Shown: positions 1 through 8,742, numbered from the stretch's first letter. The stretch is 64,000 nt of DNA from Roseicella frigidaeris (GCF_003258945.1 NZ_QLIX01000002.1:843-64842); one strand, 5' to 3'. Numbers and translations: made by a program. Notes: generated by a model from the letters alone, not told the origin.

Positions 1-30
1 TCTAGGCAGCGCGTCGCCGATCCTCCGCCT

Positions 31-80
31 AAAGCATCTTCACCCGTTCGAGTGTTTCCACTCGAACGGGCTCTGCTCCA
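31..80. repeat. Stem-loop intergenic repeat, family 1, copy 1
   Basis: A perfect 12-bp inverted repeat (arms 43-54 and 59-70) closes a 4-base loop TTTC. It is flanked by AGCATCTTCA on the left and CTCTGCTC on the right. The second copy, at 10996-11040 in reverse orientation, has nearly the same flanks but a different stem sequence that also pairs perfectly. Read from the neighbouring Bug gene, the element begins 11 bases after the stop codon. It lacks a T-run, so a classical rho-independent terminator is not evident. An RNA 3'-end or processing element is possible. Confidence 0.7.
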
Positions 81-90
81 GTCTCGTGCA

Positions 91-1080
91 TCAGCCCGTG
101 GCGTAGAGATCGAGGCCCGCGGCCAGCTCCTCCCATTGCCGCAGCGTGCGCTGGATGGAGGCGCGGAAGCGCGCCGGCTCCTCGTAGCCCGGCACCGTGT
201 CGATGGCGCGCAGCCGCCGCAGCATGCCCGGCGAGGTGGCGACCTTGCGGAAGGCCTCCGCCAGCCTCTCGCAGATCGGCGCCGGCACGCGCACCGGCGC
301 GAACAGCCCGGTGAAGCCGGTGAAGTCGAAGCGCCGGGAATAGCCGAGCTCGATCAGGGTCGGCACCTCGGCGGCCAGCGAGGGCACGCGGTCCGGCCCG
401 CCGGTGGCCAGCGGCCGGATCCGCCGCAGCCGGATCATCTCGCCCGAGGCCGTCATGCTGTTGAAGCTGGCATGGACGCTGCTGGCCAGCAGGTCCTGCA
501 GCATCGGCGCCTCGCCGCGATAGGCCACCTGCGTCACCCGCAGCCCGGCCTCCTGCGCCAGCAGCGCGGCGAAGGCGTGGCCGGTCGAGCCCTGGCCGTA
601 ATTGCCGAAGGCGAGGTCGCGGCCGCGGCCCCAGGCGACGAACTCGGCGAGCGTGGTGACGGCGGCCGGCACGCTCGGCCCGATGCAGAAGCTGATGGCG
701 GTGGTGCCGAGCCGGCCTACGGGGAAGAAGTCGCCGACCGGATCGTAGGGGAAGCGCCGGAAGGTCACCGGCGCCTGCACATGGGTGGTGATGTTGTAGA
801 GCAGGGTGTAGCCGTCGGGCACCGCCTTGGCGGCGAACTCGGTGCCGATCATGCCGCCGCCGCCGCCGCGATTCTCGATGATGATCGGCTGGCCGAGCTC
901 GGCCTGCAGATCCTCGCAGACCATGCGCGCCCAGACATCGGTGCCGCCGCCGGCCGGGAAGGGCACGATCATCCGGATCGGCCGGTCCGGATAGCGTGCC
1001 TCGGCGCGGTCCTGCGCCCGGGCGAGGGCGGGAATGGCGAGACCCTGGGCGGCGAGGCCCAGGACGGTGCGACGATGCAT
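91..1080 (-). CDS. Bug/TctC-family periplasmic substrate-binding protein
   Basis: This 329-residue protein starts with an arginine-bearing signal peptide (MHRRTVLGLAAQ, cleavage probably near ALARA) and continues with the YPDRPIRMIVPFPAGGGTD block and the IIENRGGGGG loop typical of Bug/TctC receptors. These proteins bind carboxylates or related small organic ligands in the periplasm and normally serve tripartite tricarboxylate transporters. No TctA or TctB gene lies nearby, so its transport partner is unknown. GGGAGGATCGCC precedes the ATG and supports the start. A paralogue lies 120 bases upstream in the same direction. The ligand cannot be predicted. Confidence 0.93.
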   Translation of the reverse strand: MHRRTVLGLAAQGLAIPALARAQDRAEARYPDRPIRMIVPFPAGGGTDVWARMVCEDLQAELGQPIIIENRGGGGGMIGTEFAAKAVPDGYTLLYNITTHVQAPVTFRRFPYDPVGDFFPVGRLGTTAISFCIGPSVPAAVTTLAEFVAWGRGRDLAFGNYGQGSTGHAFAALLAQEAGLRVTQVAYRGEAPMLQDLLASSVHASFNSMTASGEMIRLRRIRPLATGGPDRVPSLAAEVPTLIELGYSRRFDFTGFTGLFAPVRVPAPICERLAEAFRKVATSPGMLRRLRAIDTVPGYEEPARFRASIQRTLRQWEELAAGLDLYATG

Positions 1081-1200
1081 GGCGATCCTCCCGCGGATGC
1101 CGCTCTCCGGCGGCTGCCGGGCGGAAGCTTCACCGATTCGGCCCGCGCAACGGCAGCGGAATCGGCGCGCGCCGAAGATCGTGAGGACCGTCCGCTGCCC

Positions 1201-2160
1201 CTATCCCTCCGCGGTCAGGTTCAGCCGCTCGACCAGCGCCTGCCAGAAGCGCAGATAGGCCGCGACATCGGCGCCGAAGGCCACGGGGTCGAGATACTGC
1301 GCGATGGTGTCCATGCCGGCGAGGCGCTGCAGCACCTCCGGCTGCGCCATCGCGCCGCGGAAGGCCTCGGCGAGCTGCGCCTGGATCGGCGCCGGCACCT
1401 GCACCGGCGCGAAGAGGCCGACGAAGCCGGAATTGCCGAAATAGGCGGGATAGCCGAGCGAGACGAAGCGCGGCAGCGCCGGCAGGCTCGGGATCGGCAT
1501 GCTGCCGATCGTCGCCAGCGGCCGGATGCGGCCGGCGCGGATCTGCTCGCCCGAGCCGGTCATGGAGTGGAAGGCGCAGTCGACGCGCCCGCCCAGCACG
1601 TCCTGCAGCATCGGCGCCTCGCCGCGGTAGTGCACCGCGGTCATGTCGAGGCCCTCGAGGTCGGACAGCGCCTGGGCGAAGGCATGGCCGGAGGAGCCGG
1701 GCGAATAGGTGCCATAGGCCAGGTGCCGCCCCTTGGCGTAGGCGACGAACTCCGCGAGCGTCGTCACCGGCAGGTCGGCGTGGACGCAGAAGGGCAGGGG
1801 CGTGGTGCCGAGCTTGCCGAGCGGCGCGAAATCCTCGATGCGATAGGGCCAGCGCCGCAGCACCACCGGCGTCTGCACGAAGCTGGCGATGTGGAACAGG
1901 ATGGTGTGGCCATCCGGCGGCGCGTTCTTCACCGCCTCGGTGCCGATCATCCCGCCGGCGCCGGCGCGGTTCTCGATGACGACGGGCTGGCCGAGGCTGG
2001 CCGCCATGGGCTCGGCCACCAGCCGGGCCCAGATATCGGTGGCGCCGCCGGGCGGCAGCGGCACCACCATGCGGATCGGGCGGCTGGGGAAGGCGGGCTG
2101 GGCGAGCGCCGGCGCGGCGAGGCCGGCGGCCGCGAGCCCAAGCAGGCTCCGGCGGTGCAT
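1201..2160 (-). CDS. Bug/TctC-family periplasmic substrate-binding protein (tandem paralogue)
   Basis: A 319-residue Bug receptor with a signal peptide (MHRRSLLGLAAAGLAAPALA), the FPSRPIRMVVPLPPGGATD strand-loop and VIENRAGAGG. It shares recognisable blocks with the downstream 91-1080 product (for example HYRGEAPMLQD versus AYRGEAPMLQD), which suggests an old tandem duplication whose members probably bind different ligands. A good ribosome site, GGGAGACGTCC, precedes the ATG. The pair may be cotranscribed. As with its neighbour, no membrane subunits are encoded nearby. Confidence 0.93.
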   Translation of the reverse strand: MHRRSLLGLAAAGLAAPALAQPAFPSRPIRMVVPLPPGGATDIWARLVAEPMAASLGQPVVIENRAGAGGMIGTEAVKNAPPDGHTILFHIASFVQTPVVLRRWPYRIEDFAPLGKLGTTPLPFCVHADLPVTTLAEFVAYAKGRHLAYGTYSPGSSGHAFAQALSDLEGLDMTAVHYRGEAPMLQDVLGGRVDCAFHSMTGSGEQIRAGRIRPLATIGSMPIPSLPALPRFVSLGYPAYFGNSGFVGLFAPVQVPAPIQAQLAEAFRGAMAQPEVLQRLAGMDTIAQYLDPVAFGADVAAYLRFWQALVERLNLTAEG

Positions 2161-2247
2161 GGACGTCTCCCGAAAGGCGGCCGCCGCCTGGGCGGCCCGG
2201 CGCCAAGGGTGGCCGCGGCGGCGGCCCGGCGCAATCCGCGGATGGCG

Positions 2248-2865
2248 TCAGGGCCGGTAGGCGGGCAGCGACCAGCCGCGCCGGATGGCGATGGCGCGGA
2301 TGCCGAATCCCGTGGCCAGCCCCGCCAGCAGGGCCGGGTCCCGCCATACCCCCTCGATCCGGAGGAGCACGAAGACGGCCGCGCCGGCGAGCGCCGCCAG
2401 CGCATAGATCTCCTGCCGCAGCAGCAGCGGGATCTCGTTGCAGATCACGTCGCGCACCACGCCGCCGAAGGTCGCGGTGACGGTGCCGAGCAGCACCGCG
2501 GCCCAGGGCTGCGCGCCGGCGAGCAGCGCGATCTCGGCGCCGAGCACCGCATAGAGCGCGAGGCCGAGCGCGTCGGCCCAGAGCAGCGCCTGGAAGCGGC
2601 TCTCCAGCCGATGCCCGAGGAAGAAGACCAGCAGCGCGACGGCGCTGGCGATGGCGAGCCAGGTGGGGTCCTGCAGCCAGAAGGGCGGCATCCGGCCGAG
2701 CAGCAGGTCGCGCAGCGTGCCGCCGCCGAAGCCGGTGACGACGGCGATGACCACGAAGCCGACGGCATCGAGCCCCTTGCGGGCGGCGACCAGGGCGCCG
2801 GATGCGGCGAAGACGGCGCTGCCCGCGAGGTCCAGCCAGCGCAGCAGGGAGGCGAAGGCATCCAT
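2248..2865 (-). CDS. TRIC/UPF0126-family membrane channel protein
   Basis: A 205-residue integral membrane protein with about seven hydrophobic segments arranged as two homologous halves. Each half carries the family signature: GGGTLRDLLLGRMPP near residue 48 and FGGVVRDVICNEIP near 133. Bacterial members of this family (YadS/YicG) are related to the trimeric intracellular cation channels and are thought to conduct monovalent cations across the inner membrane. The ATG is preceded by AGGA. Its length matches the family. It lies between the Bug pair and an MFS gene on the same strand, without an obvious functional link. Confidence 0.88.
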   Translation of the reverse strand: MDAFASLLRWLDLAGSAVFAASGALVAARKGLDAVGFVVIAVVTGFGGGTLRDLLLGRMPPFWLQDPTWLAIASAVALLVFFLGHRLESRFQALLWADALGLALYAVLGAEIALLAGAQPWAAVLLGTVTATFGGVVRDVICNEIPLLLRQEIYALAALAGAAVFVLLRIEGVWRDPALLAGLATGFGIRAIAIRRGWSLPAYRP

Positions 2866-2908
2866 CCGGGCATCCTGGAACCGCCCGGGCGGGATGCCCA
2901 GGCCGCGG

Positions 2909-4141
2909 CTACTCGGCCGGCAGGGGATCAGCCTTGGCGCCGGCGGCCCGGGCCGAGCCCTGGGCGCTGCCCATGCAGAGCAGCGACAGGCCGAGGAAGC
3001 CGGCGATCACCGGCAGCACCAAGCCGGGATGCCCGAAATCGATCAGCAGGCCGAGCGGCACCGGGGTGATGGCGCCGCCGAGCGGCAGGCCGGCGGAGAC
3101 GAAGCCGAAGACCTTGCCGATCTGGCCCGGCGGGCAGGCATCCTTCAGCATGACGTCGCGCGGGGTGCGCGAGGTGCCGAGCGCCAGGCCGGCGCAGACC
3201 GCGACCACCGGCAGCACTGCCTCGGAGAGCGGCACCAGGCCGGGCAGCAGCAGCAGCGCCATGGCGACGAGCGTCAGCAGGGTGACGAGGCCCATCAGGT
3301 TGCGCTTGCTCTTGTCGGCGATCCAGCCGCCGATCAGCGTGCCGCCGGTCGCGCCCATCATGTAGCCGGTGAGCGCCGCCGAGGCGGCCAGCACCGGCGT
3401 GCCCCACATCTTGCCGAGCACCGTCACCAGCCAGGACTGCACGCCCGAGCCGGCCATGGCGCTGAGCAGGAAGAAGGCGAAGAAGAGCAGCATCGGCCGG
3501 CTGAGCAGCAGCTCCCGCCCGCCCGGCCCGGCCTCCTGCGTCTTCGCCTTGGCCTGGTCGCGCAGCACGCCGCTCTGCAGCAGGATGGCGAAGACCACCG
3601 GCACGCCGAGCAGCCCGACGGTCAGCAGCGCCATGCGCCAGTCCATCACCGAGAGCAGCAGGGCGATGGTCGGCGGCGCCAGGGCGAAGCCGAGATTGCC
3701 GGTGAAGGTGTGCAGCGCGAAGGCGCGGCCCATGAAGCCCTTGCTGACGCTGCCGGCGAGGATGGCGTAGTCGGCCGGATGGATGACGCTGTTGCCGATG
3801 CCGGACAGCACCGCGAGCGGCAGGATCATCCAGAAGGCCGGCGCGAAGGCCATGGCGGAGATGGAGAGCGCCATCAGCAGCGTGCCGCCGACCAGGAAGG
3901 GCCGGGCGCCCCAGCGGTCCACCCAGAAGCCGACCGGGGTCTGCAGCAGCGCCGTGGTCGCGCTCATCAGCGCCACGGCGAGGCCGAGCGTGGCGTAGGA
4001 GACGCCGAATTCCTGCCGCCAGACCAGGAAGAGCGGCGGCAGGCAGAGCATGTAGAAATGCGACAGGAAGTGGCCGGTGCCGATCAGGGCGCAGATGCGC
4101 GCATCGCGTCTGCCCGCGGCGTGGTCGGGTGGGCTGGTCAT
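2909..4141 (-). CDS. MFS transporter
   Basis: A 410-residue polytopic protein with roughly twelve hydrophobic segments. The motif DRWGARPF after the second helix corresponds to the major facilitator loop 2-3 signature, and a soluble linker sits near the middle (LRDQAKAKTQEAG). Early residues GHFLSHFYMLCLPPL resemble the fosmidomycin-resistance/cyanate-type branch, but the substrate is unknown. It acts in the inner membrane as a proton-coupled carrier. The ATG lacks a strong Shine-Dalgarno. The LysR gene upstream on the same strand could regulate it. Confidence 0.88.
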   Translation of the reverse strand: MTSPPDHAAGRRDARICALIGTGHFLSHFYMLCLPPLFLVWRQEFGVSYATLGLAVALMSATTALLQTPVGFWVDRWGARPFLVGGTLLMALSISAMAFAPAFWMILPLAVLSGIGNSVIHPADYAILAGSVSKGFMGRAFALHTFTGNLGFALAPPTIALLLSVMDWRMALLTVGLLGVPVVFAILLQSGVLRDQAKAKTQEAGPGGRELLLSRPMLLFFAFFLLSAMAGSGVQSWLVTVLGKMWGTPVLAASAALTGYMMGATGGTLIGGWIADKSKRNLMGLVTLLTLVAMALLLLPGLVPLSEAVLPVVAVCAGLALGTSRTPRDVMLKDACPPGQIGKVFGFVSAGLPLGGAITPVPLGLLIDFGHPGLVLPVIAGFLGLSLLCMGSAQGSARAAGAKADPLPAE

Positions 4142-4242
4142 GGGCGACCCCGATGAGGCGCGGCCCCGGGCACGGCGGGGCTGGCGCTGGCGATGTCCGG
4201 CGCCTTCCGGTTACCCCTGGTCTCGCCGCCGCGCAACCGGCT

Positions 4243-5139
4243 TCAGGCGGCCGTGGCGAGGACCGGATCGGCCAGGCTCTCCCGCAGGAAGCGGACCAGC
4301 GGCTCGGCGAGCGGGCTCTGGCCGCCGGCATCGCCGAAGAGGCACATCTCCACCGTGCCGAGCGGCGGCAGGCCCGGCACCTCGACCAGGCCGGGGGGCA
4401 GACCGCTGCGGCCCAGCACGGTCAGCGCGAAGCCCGCCTGGGCGGCGGCGGCGACGCCGAGCAGGCTGGCCGAGGTGTAGACCACCTCGAAGGCGAGCCC
4501 GGCCCGGGCCAGCGCCGCCAGGGCGCGGTCGCGGAACATGCAGCCCGGCGGCAGCATGGCGAGTGGGATCGGCCCGCCCAGGGGGCCGCCCTCCTGCGGC
4601 CAGCCCGCGGCGGGCGCCCAGTCCGGGGCGGCCACCCAGACCACGCTCTCGGTCCAGATCGGCCGGCCCGCCGTCTCGCCGTCGCGCCGCTTGCCGAGCA
4701 CCAGGTCGAGCGCGCCCCGCTCCTGCGCCGTCCGCAGCTCGTGGCTGCGCCCCACCTCCACCTCCAGCCGCACCTCCGGCCAGGTGCGGGCGAAGCGGGC
4801 GAGCAGCGGGGCGAGGTTGCGCGGCACGAAATGGTCGGCGACGCCGAGCCGGAAGCGGCCGGCGACCGGCGGCGCCACCAGCCGCCGCACCGCCTCGTCG
4901 TTCAGCGCCAGGAGGCGCCGGGCATAGGCGAGCAGCGTCTCGCCGTCGCGGGTGAGGCCGGTGCTGCGGCTCGTCCGCTCGAAGACCCGCCGCTGCAGCA
5001 GCGCCTCGAGCCGTTTCACCTTCAGGCTGATGGCCGACTGCGTCAGGCCGAGCGCCTGCCCCGCGGCGGTGAAGCCGCCGCGCTCCGCCACGGCCACGAA
5101 GCAGCGGAGGAGGTCGAGATCGAGATCGGGACTGCGCAT
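4243..5139 (-). CDS. LysR-family transcriptional regulator
   Basis: This 298-residue protein has an N-terminal winged helix-turn-helix (about residues 6-65, LDLLRCFVAVAERGGFTAA then LTQSAISLKVKRLEALL) and a C-terminal periplasmic-binding-like effector domain from about residue 90. LysR proteins bind DNA as tetramers and respond to small ligands. Instead of the usual divergent layout, it lies upstream of and parallel to the MFS gene (102-base gap), so its target is a guess. The DNA-binding part resembles regulators of the IlvY/CynR type only at family level. Confidence 0.92.
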   Translation of the reverse strand: MRSPDLDLDLLRCFVAVAERGGFTAAGQALGLTQSAISLKVKRLEALLQRRVFERTSRSTGLTRDGETLLAYARRLLALNDEAVRRLVAPPVAGRFRLGVADHFVPRNLAPLLARFARTWPEVRLEVEVGRSHELRTAQERGALDLVLGKRRDGETAGRPIWTESVVWVAAPDWAPAAGWPQEGGPLGGPIPLAMLPPGCMFRDRALAALARAGLAFEVVYTSASLLGVAAAAQAGFALTVLGRSGLPPGLVEVPGLPPLGTVEMCLFGDAGGQSPLAEPLVRFLRESLADPVLATAA

Positions 5140-5243
5140 GGCGGAAGGATCGCGGAGGCCCCGGGCGATTTCAATGCGGCCGGGCGTCGGCCGCCCGGCG
5201 CCCGGATGGCCGCGCCGCCGGCCAAGGCGAGCGCCGGCCGGGC

Positions 5244-6071
5244 TCAGACCTCGTCGTCGTAGCCGCCGCCCGCATCGTCGAAGCCGCCGGCGCCGCTGTC
5301 GTCGTTCTGGTAGCCGGCATTGTCCGCGTAGCCGGCATTGCCGCCATCGTCATAGCCGGCGCCGGTCGCATCCGGGGCGGCATAGGCGTCCTGGCCGCCG
5401 CTGCCCCAACCCTGATCGGCCGCCGCGCTGCCCGGATCGGTCCAGGGGGAGGAGGCCGGCACCGCTTCCTGCGCGAAATCCGCGTTGCCGGCATCGAAGC
5501 CGGCCGCATGCGCCGCGCCGCCATGGCCGGAGAAGGCGTTCATCAGCATGTTGCCGAGCACCATGCCCCCGGCGACGCCGGCCGCGGTGGTCAGCGCCGT
5601 GCCGAGGAAGCTCGAGCCGCCGCGCTGCTGCAGCATGCCGGGGTTGTAGCCCGGCGGGTAGACCGGCTGCGGCGGCGGCGACATCGGCGCGGCCGGGCGC
5701 TGCGCCCCGCCGCCGCCGAACATGCCGCCGAACAGCCCGCCGCGGGCGGGTTGCTGCGCCGCCTGCGCCTGCTGCTTGGCGTTCTCCAGCTCCCATTCCA
5801 GCCGGCGGATGCGGTTCTGCGCCTCGACCAGTGCCGCCTCCTGCACGAAGGCCGTCTGGGTGATGCGGTAGCGCGCTTCCGGGTAACGGGTGAAGAGATC
5901 AGCGATGAGCGCGTCCGCCTCGCGGTCCACCGGCGGCAGCGTGGGCCGGGCCGGCTGGGTCGCGGGCACGCTGCCGCCCCAGGGGCTGGCGGCGGGGCCG
6001 GCCTGGGCGGGGGCCGCGCCGGCCACCCGCTCGACATACTGCGTGATGATCCGGCGCTCTTCGTCGTTCAT
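5244..6071 (-). CDS. DUF2076 domain protein with Gly/Asp/Tyr-rich tail
   Basis: The first ~110 residues match the DUF2076 layout: MNDEERRIITQYVERV, then PVDREADALIADLFTRYPEARY and TQTAFVQEAALVEAQNRIRRLEWEL, a helical likely coiled-coil part. A Gly/Pro-rich segment follows (GGLFGGMFGGGGA), then a small hydrophobic Gly/Ala stretch (GTALTTAAGVAGGMVLGNML). The last ~60 residues are very rich in Gly, Asp, Tyr and Ala. An ATG six codons upstream (6089) is in frame, but the family start matches the chosen one, which has AGGA four bases before it. The function of DUF2076 proteins is unknown. The acidic tail may bind metal or be disordered. Confidence 0.85.
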   Translation of the reverse strand: MNDEERRIITQYVERVAGAAPAQAGPAASPWGGSVPATQPARPTLPPVDREADALIADLFTRYPEARYRITQTAFVQEAALVEAQNRIRRLEWELENAKQQAQAAQQPARGGLFGGMFGGGGAQRPAAPMSPPPQPVYPPGYNPGMLQQRGGSSFLGTALTTAAGVAGGMVLGNMLMNAFSGHGGAAHAAGFDAGNADFAQEAVPASSPWTDPGSAAADQGWGSGGQDAYAAPDATGAGYDDGGNAGYADNAGYQNDDSGAGGFDDAGGGYDDEV

Positions 6072-6206
6072 CGGTCCTGCGTCTCCCATCGGTGGGCGCG
6101 GGTGCCGGCAGCCTGCGGCCCGCCGGCCTGCCCCGCCCCATCGTGCGGCTGCGAAGTGGCCCGCCCCGCCATCGCTTTCAAGTCGGCCCGGCGGCGAAAA
6201 TGAACT

Positions 6207-6626
6207 TCATGCAATCTTCGCCGGCAGGCCGAGGCGGCGCCATTCGATGACCGGGCAGCGATCCTGCACGAAGCGCAGTCCGGCGGCGCGCGCCCGCTCG
6301 CCCGCCGCGTCGTCGCGGACGCCGAGTTGCAGCCAGACGCTGCGGGCACCGAGGCGGATCGCCTCGTCGACCACTGCGCCGGCCTCCTGGCTGCGGCGGA
6401 AGACATCCACCATGTCGAGCGGCGCCGCGGCCTCGAGCCGCCCGGCGACCGGCGCGCCGTGCAGCGCCCGGCCGGCGATGCCGGGATTGACCAGCGTGAC
6501 GGCATAGCCGCGATCGACCAGGAAGCGGGCGACGCCCCAGCTCGGCCGCTCCGGCCGGTCCGAGGCGCCGACCACGGCGATGCGGCGGGTGGTCAGGAGG
6601 ATGTCGCGGATCTCGTCATCGGTCAT
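6207..6626 (-). CDS. CoA-binding domain protein (YccU type)
   Basis: A 139-residue single-domain protein with a Rossmann-like start (RIAVVGASDRPERPSWGVARFL), VTLVNPG, the block PLDMVDVFRRSQEAG, and VWLQLGVRDD. These are hallmarks of the stand-alone CoA-binding proteins related to the succinyl-CoA synthetase alpha N-domain. They bind CoA or a nucleotide, but their physiological role is not settled. GAGGA lies upstream of the ATG. It sits 97 bases from the tRNA on the opposite strand. Confidence 0.9.
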   Translation of the reverse strand: MTDDEIRDILLTTRRIAVVGASDRPERPSWGVARFLVDRGYAVTLVNPGIAGRALHGAPVAGRLEAAAPLDMVDVFRRSQEAGAVVDEAIRLGARSVWLQLGVRDDAAGERARAAGLRFVQDRCPVIEWRRLGLPAKIA

Positions 6627-6723
6627 GCGGGGGTCCTCGCTCCCGGCTGGAACGCCCGGCGCCGCCGGCGGCTCCGCAACGCTTGCCAGCCCGCGCCCCA
6701 GCCGCCATCACTCGCCTGCGGCG

Positions 6724-6796
6724 GGGCCTGTAGCTCAATGGTCAGAGCGGACCGCTCATAACGGTTTGGTTGCAGGTTCGAGTCCTGCCGGGCCCA
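6724..6796 (+). tRNA. tRNA with CAU anticodon, probably tRNA-Ile2 (lysidine type)
   Basis: A full 73-base cloverleaf folds by eye. The acceptor stem is GGGCCTG/CGGGCCC, the D-stem GCTC/GAGC, the anticodon stem GACCG/CGGTT with loop CTCATAA (anticodon CAT), and the T-arm GCAGG-TTCGAGT-CCTGC; the discriminator base is A. CCA is not encoded. The anticodon stem closes with G27-U43 and is followed by variable loop TGGTT, as in bacterial tRNA-Ile2, whose C34 is converted to lysidine by TilS. Elongator tRNA-Met shares the loop but usually has a GGGTC-like variable region. Initiator tRNA is excluded because the three G-C pairs at the base of its anticodon stem are absent. Confidence 0.93.
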
Positions 6797-6810
6797 GTCC
6801 GCCGCCGGTC

Positions 6811-7542
6811 TCAGGTGAAGTGCATCCCGCCATTCACCGGCACCGTCTGCCCGGTCATGTAGGCATTCCCCGCCACCAGCAGCACGGCCTCGGCCACCTC
6901 CTCCGGCCGGCCGAGGCGGCCGAGCGGCACCTTGCGGGCCAGCGCCTCCCGCCCCTCGGCCAGCATGTCGGTCTCGATCAGCGAGGGGGCGACGGCATTG
7001 ACCGTGACGCCCTCGCCGGCGAGGCGCGCGGCATAGCCGCGGGTCAGCCCCTCCAGCCCGGCCTTGGAGGCGTTGTAATGCACGCCGATGATGCCGCCGC
7101 CGCGGGCGGCGCCGGAGGAGATGTTGACGATCCGGCCCCAGCGGCGCCGGCGCATGCCCGGCAGCACCCGCTGGATGCAGAGGAAGGCGCCGGTCAGGTT
7201 CACCGCCAGGGTGCGGGCGAACTCCGCCTCGCTCAGCGCCTCGGGCGTGCGGCGGAGGGCGATGCCGGCATTGTTCACCAGGATGTCGATGGGCCCGAGC
7301 GCCGCCTCGGCCCGCGCGACCATGGCCGCCACCGCGTCGCCCTCGGCGACATCCGCGCCGAGGGCGAGGGCGCGCCGGCCGAGCGCCCGCGCCTCGGTGG
7401 CCACCGCCTCCGCCGTCGCGGCCTCCCGGCGGTAGTTCACGACGAGATCCGCCCCCGCCGCCGCGAGGGCAAGCGCGATCGCCCGGCCGATGCCGCGCGA
7501 GGCGCCGGTGACCAGCGCGACGCGGCCGCCGAAGCCGCTCAT
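6811..7542 (-). CDS. SDR-family oxidoreductase (FabG-like)
   Basis: A 243-residue classical short-chain dehydrogenase with the cofactor motif TGASRGIG at about residues 13-20, NNAG near 90, the catalytic Ser in NISSG, and Tyr/Lys in HYNASKAG. The end NGGMHFT is the usual C-terminus. It probably reduces or oxidises a keto/hydroxy group using NAD(P)H. The start codon overlaps the stop of the upstream CoA transferase by four bases (ATGA), so the two are translationally coupled. They may act on the same CoA-linked substrate. FabG itself is less likely, as no fatty acid synthesis genes are near. Confidence 0.93.
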   Translation of the reverse strand: MSGFGGRVALVTGASRGIGRAIALALAAAGADLVVNYRREAATAEAVATEARALGRRALALGADVAEGDAVAAMVARAEAALGPIDILVNNAGIALRRTPEALSEAEFARTLAVNLTGAFLCIQRVLPGMRRRRWGRIVNISSGAARGGGIIGVHYNASKAGLEGLTRGYAARLAGEGVTVNAVAPSLIETDMLAEGREALARKVPLGRLGRPEEVAEAVLLVAGNAYMTGQTVPVNGGMHFT

Positions 7543-8702
7543 GCCGCCGGGCCGTCGAGCCAGGCGCGGATCTCGGCGTCATGCTCGCCGAGCCCGGGGG
7601 CACGGCGGCGGATGCGGGCGGGCGTCTCCTCGAGCCGGACCGGCGGCGCCAGATGCGGCAGGACACCGAGCTCGGGATCCTCGAAGGGCACCACCAGCCC
7701 GCGCGCCTGGCCCTGCGGATGCGCCAGCGCTGCGTCGTAGGAGAGCACGGGCTCGGCCGGGATGCCGGCGGCCTCGAAGGCGGCGAGCCAGTGCGCGCTC
7801 TCCCGCTCGCCGAGCGCCGCCTGCAGGATCCCGATCAGCGCCTCGTTGTTGGCGACGCGGGCGGCGTTGTCGGCGAAGCGCGGATCCTCGGCGAGCGCCG
7901 GCTGGCCGAGGATGCCGCAGAGCGCGCGCCAGAATTTCTCCTTCGAGGCGCCGAGGGTGATGTGGCCGTCGCGGGTGCGGAAGACCCGGTAGGGGGCGGA
8001 GCCGCGATGCCGCTGGCCGAGCCGCTCGGGCCGCGTGCCATGGGCGAAGACATGCGCCGCCTCGTAGACGCCGAGCGAGACGCCGGCCTCGAAGAGCGAC
8101 TGGTCGATCCGCTGGCCGCGGCCGGTGCGGTGCCGCGCCTCGAGCGCGCCGAGCACGGCGATGGCGGCATACATGCCGGCGGTGAGGTCGGTGATGGCGA
8201 TCGGCAGGCGGTAGGGCTCGCCCTCGGGCGGGCCGTTGCCGGCCATCAGCCCGGACATGCCCTGCGCCATCATGTCGAGCCCGCCATGCGAGGCCCAGGG
8301 GCCGGTCTGGCCGAAGCCGGAGATGGAGCACCAGATGAGGCGCGGGTTCGCGGCGCCCAGCCCCTCCCAGCCGAGGCCGAGCCGGTCCAGCGTGCCGGGG
8401 CGGAAATTCTCCACCAGGATATCCGCCCTCGCCGCCAGGCGGCGCACCAGCGCCACGTCCTCCGGCCGCTTGAGGTCGGCGGTGATGCTGCGCTTGTTGC
8501 GGTTCCACACCGCGAAGGGCTGGCTGATCCTTCCCCCGGGCCCCGCCACGAAGGGCGGCATGCGGCGGGCATCGTCGCCGCCATCCGGGCGCTCCACCTT
8601 GATGACCTCGGCGCCCATGTCGCCGAGCAGCATGGTGCAGTAGGGGCCGGAGAGGAAATTCGTCAGGTCGAGGACGACGAGGCCGTCGAGCGCCGCCGGC
8701 AT
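7539..8702 (-). CDS. CaiB/BaiF family CoA transferase (class III)
   Basis: This 387-residue protein begins LDGLVVLDLTNFLSGPYCTMLLGDMGAEVIKVE, the standard N-terminus of class III CoA transferases, followed by NRNKRSITADLK, ENFRPG and GGLDMMAQGMSGLM. These enzymes move CoA between carboxylic acids through an aspartyl-CoA thioester. The chosen ATG has GGGAGGAG eight bases upstream; a longer reading frame adds 24 residues unrelated to the family. It is coupled to the downstream SDR. The donor and acceptor acids are unknown. Confidence 0.93.
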   Translation of the reverse strand: MPAALDGLVVLDLTNFLSGPYCTMLLGDMGAEVIKVERPDGGDDARRMPPFVAGPGGRISQPFAVWNRNKRSITADLKRPEDVALVRRLAARADILVENFRPGTLDRLGLGWEGLGAANPRLIWCSISGFGQTGPWASHGGLDMMAQGMSGLMAGNGPPEGEPYRLPIAITDLTAGMYAAIAVLGALEARHRTGRGQRIDQSLFEAGVSLGVYEAAHVFAHGTRPERLGQRHRGSAPYRVFRTRDGHITLGASKEKFWRALCGILGQPALAEDPRFADNAARVANNEALIGILQAALGERESAHWLAAFEAAGIPAEPVLSYDAALAHPQGQARGLVVPFEDPELGVLPHLAPPVRLEETPARIRRRAPGLGEHDAEIRAWLDGPAA

Positions 8703-8714
8703 GCTCTCTCCTCC

Positions 8715-8742
8715 CTTGGGCAAGGGGCCTTGGGCAAGGGGG
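8715..8742. repeat. Tandem 14-bp direct repeat
   Basis: Two adjacent copies of CTTGGGCAAGGGGC/G differ only in the last base. They lie just upstream of the ribosome site of the CoA transferase (7539-8702), within its likely leader, and 104 bases before the aminopeptidase start on the other strand. They could be slippage products or paired binding sites. Confidence 0.6.

Noticed and set aside
52-3069. Open frame of about 1000 codons on the plus strand
   Set aside because: It lies antisense to two clear Bug receptors and a TRIC-family gene and has low-complexity Arg/Ala/Gly composition. Long shadow frames are normal in DNA with this GC content.
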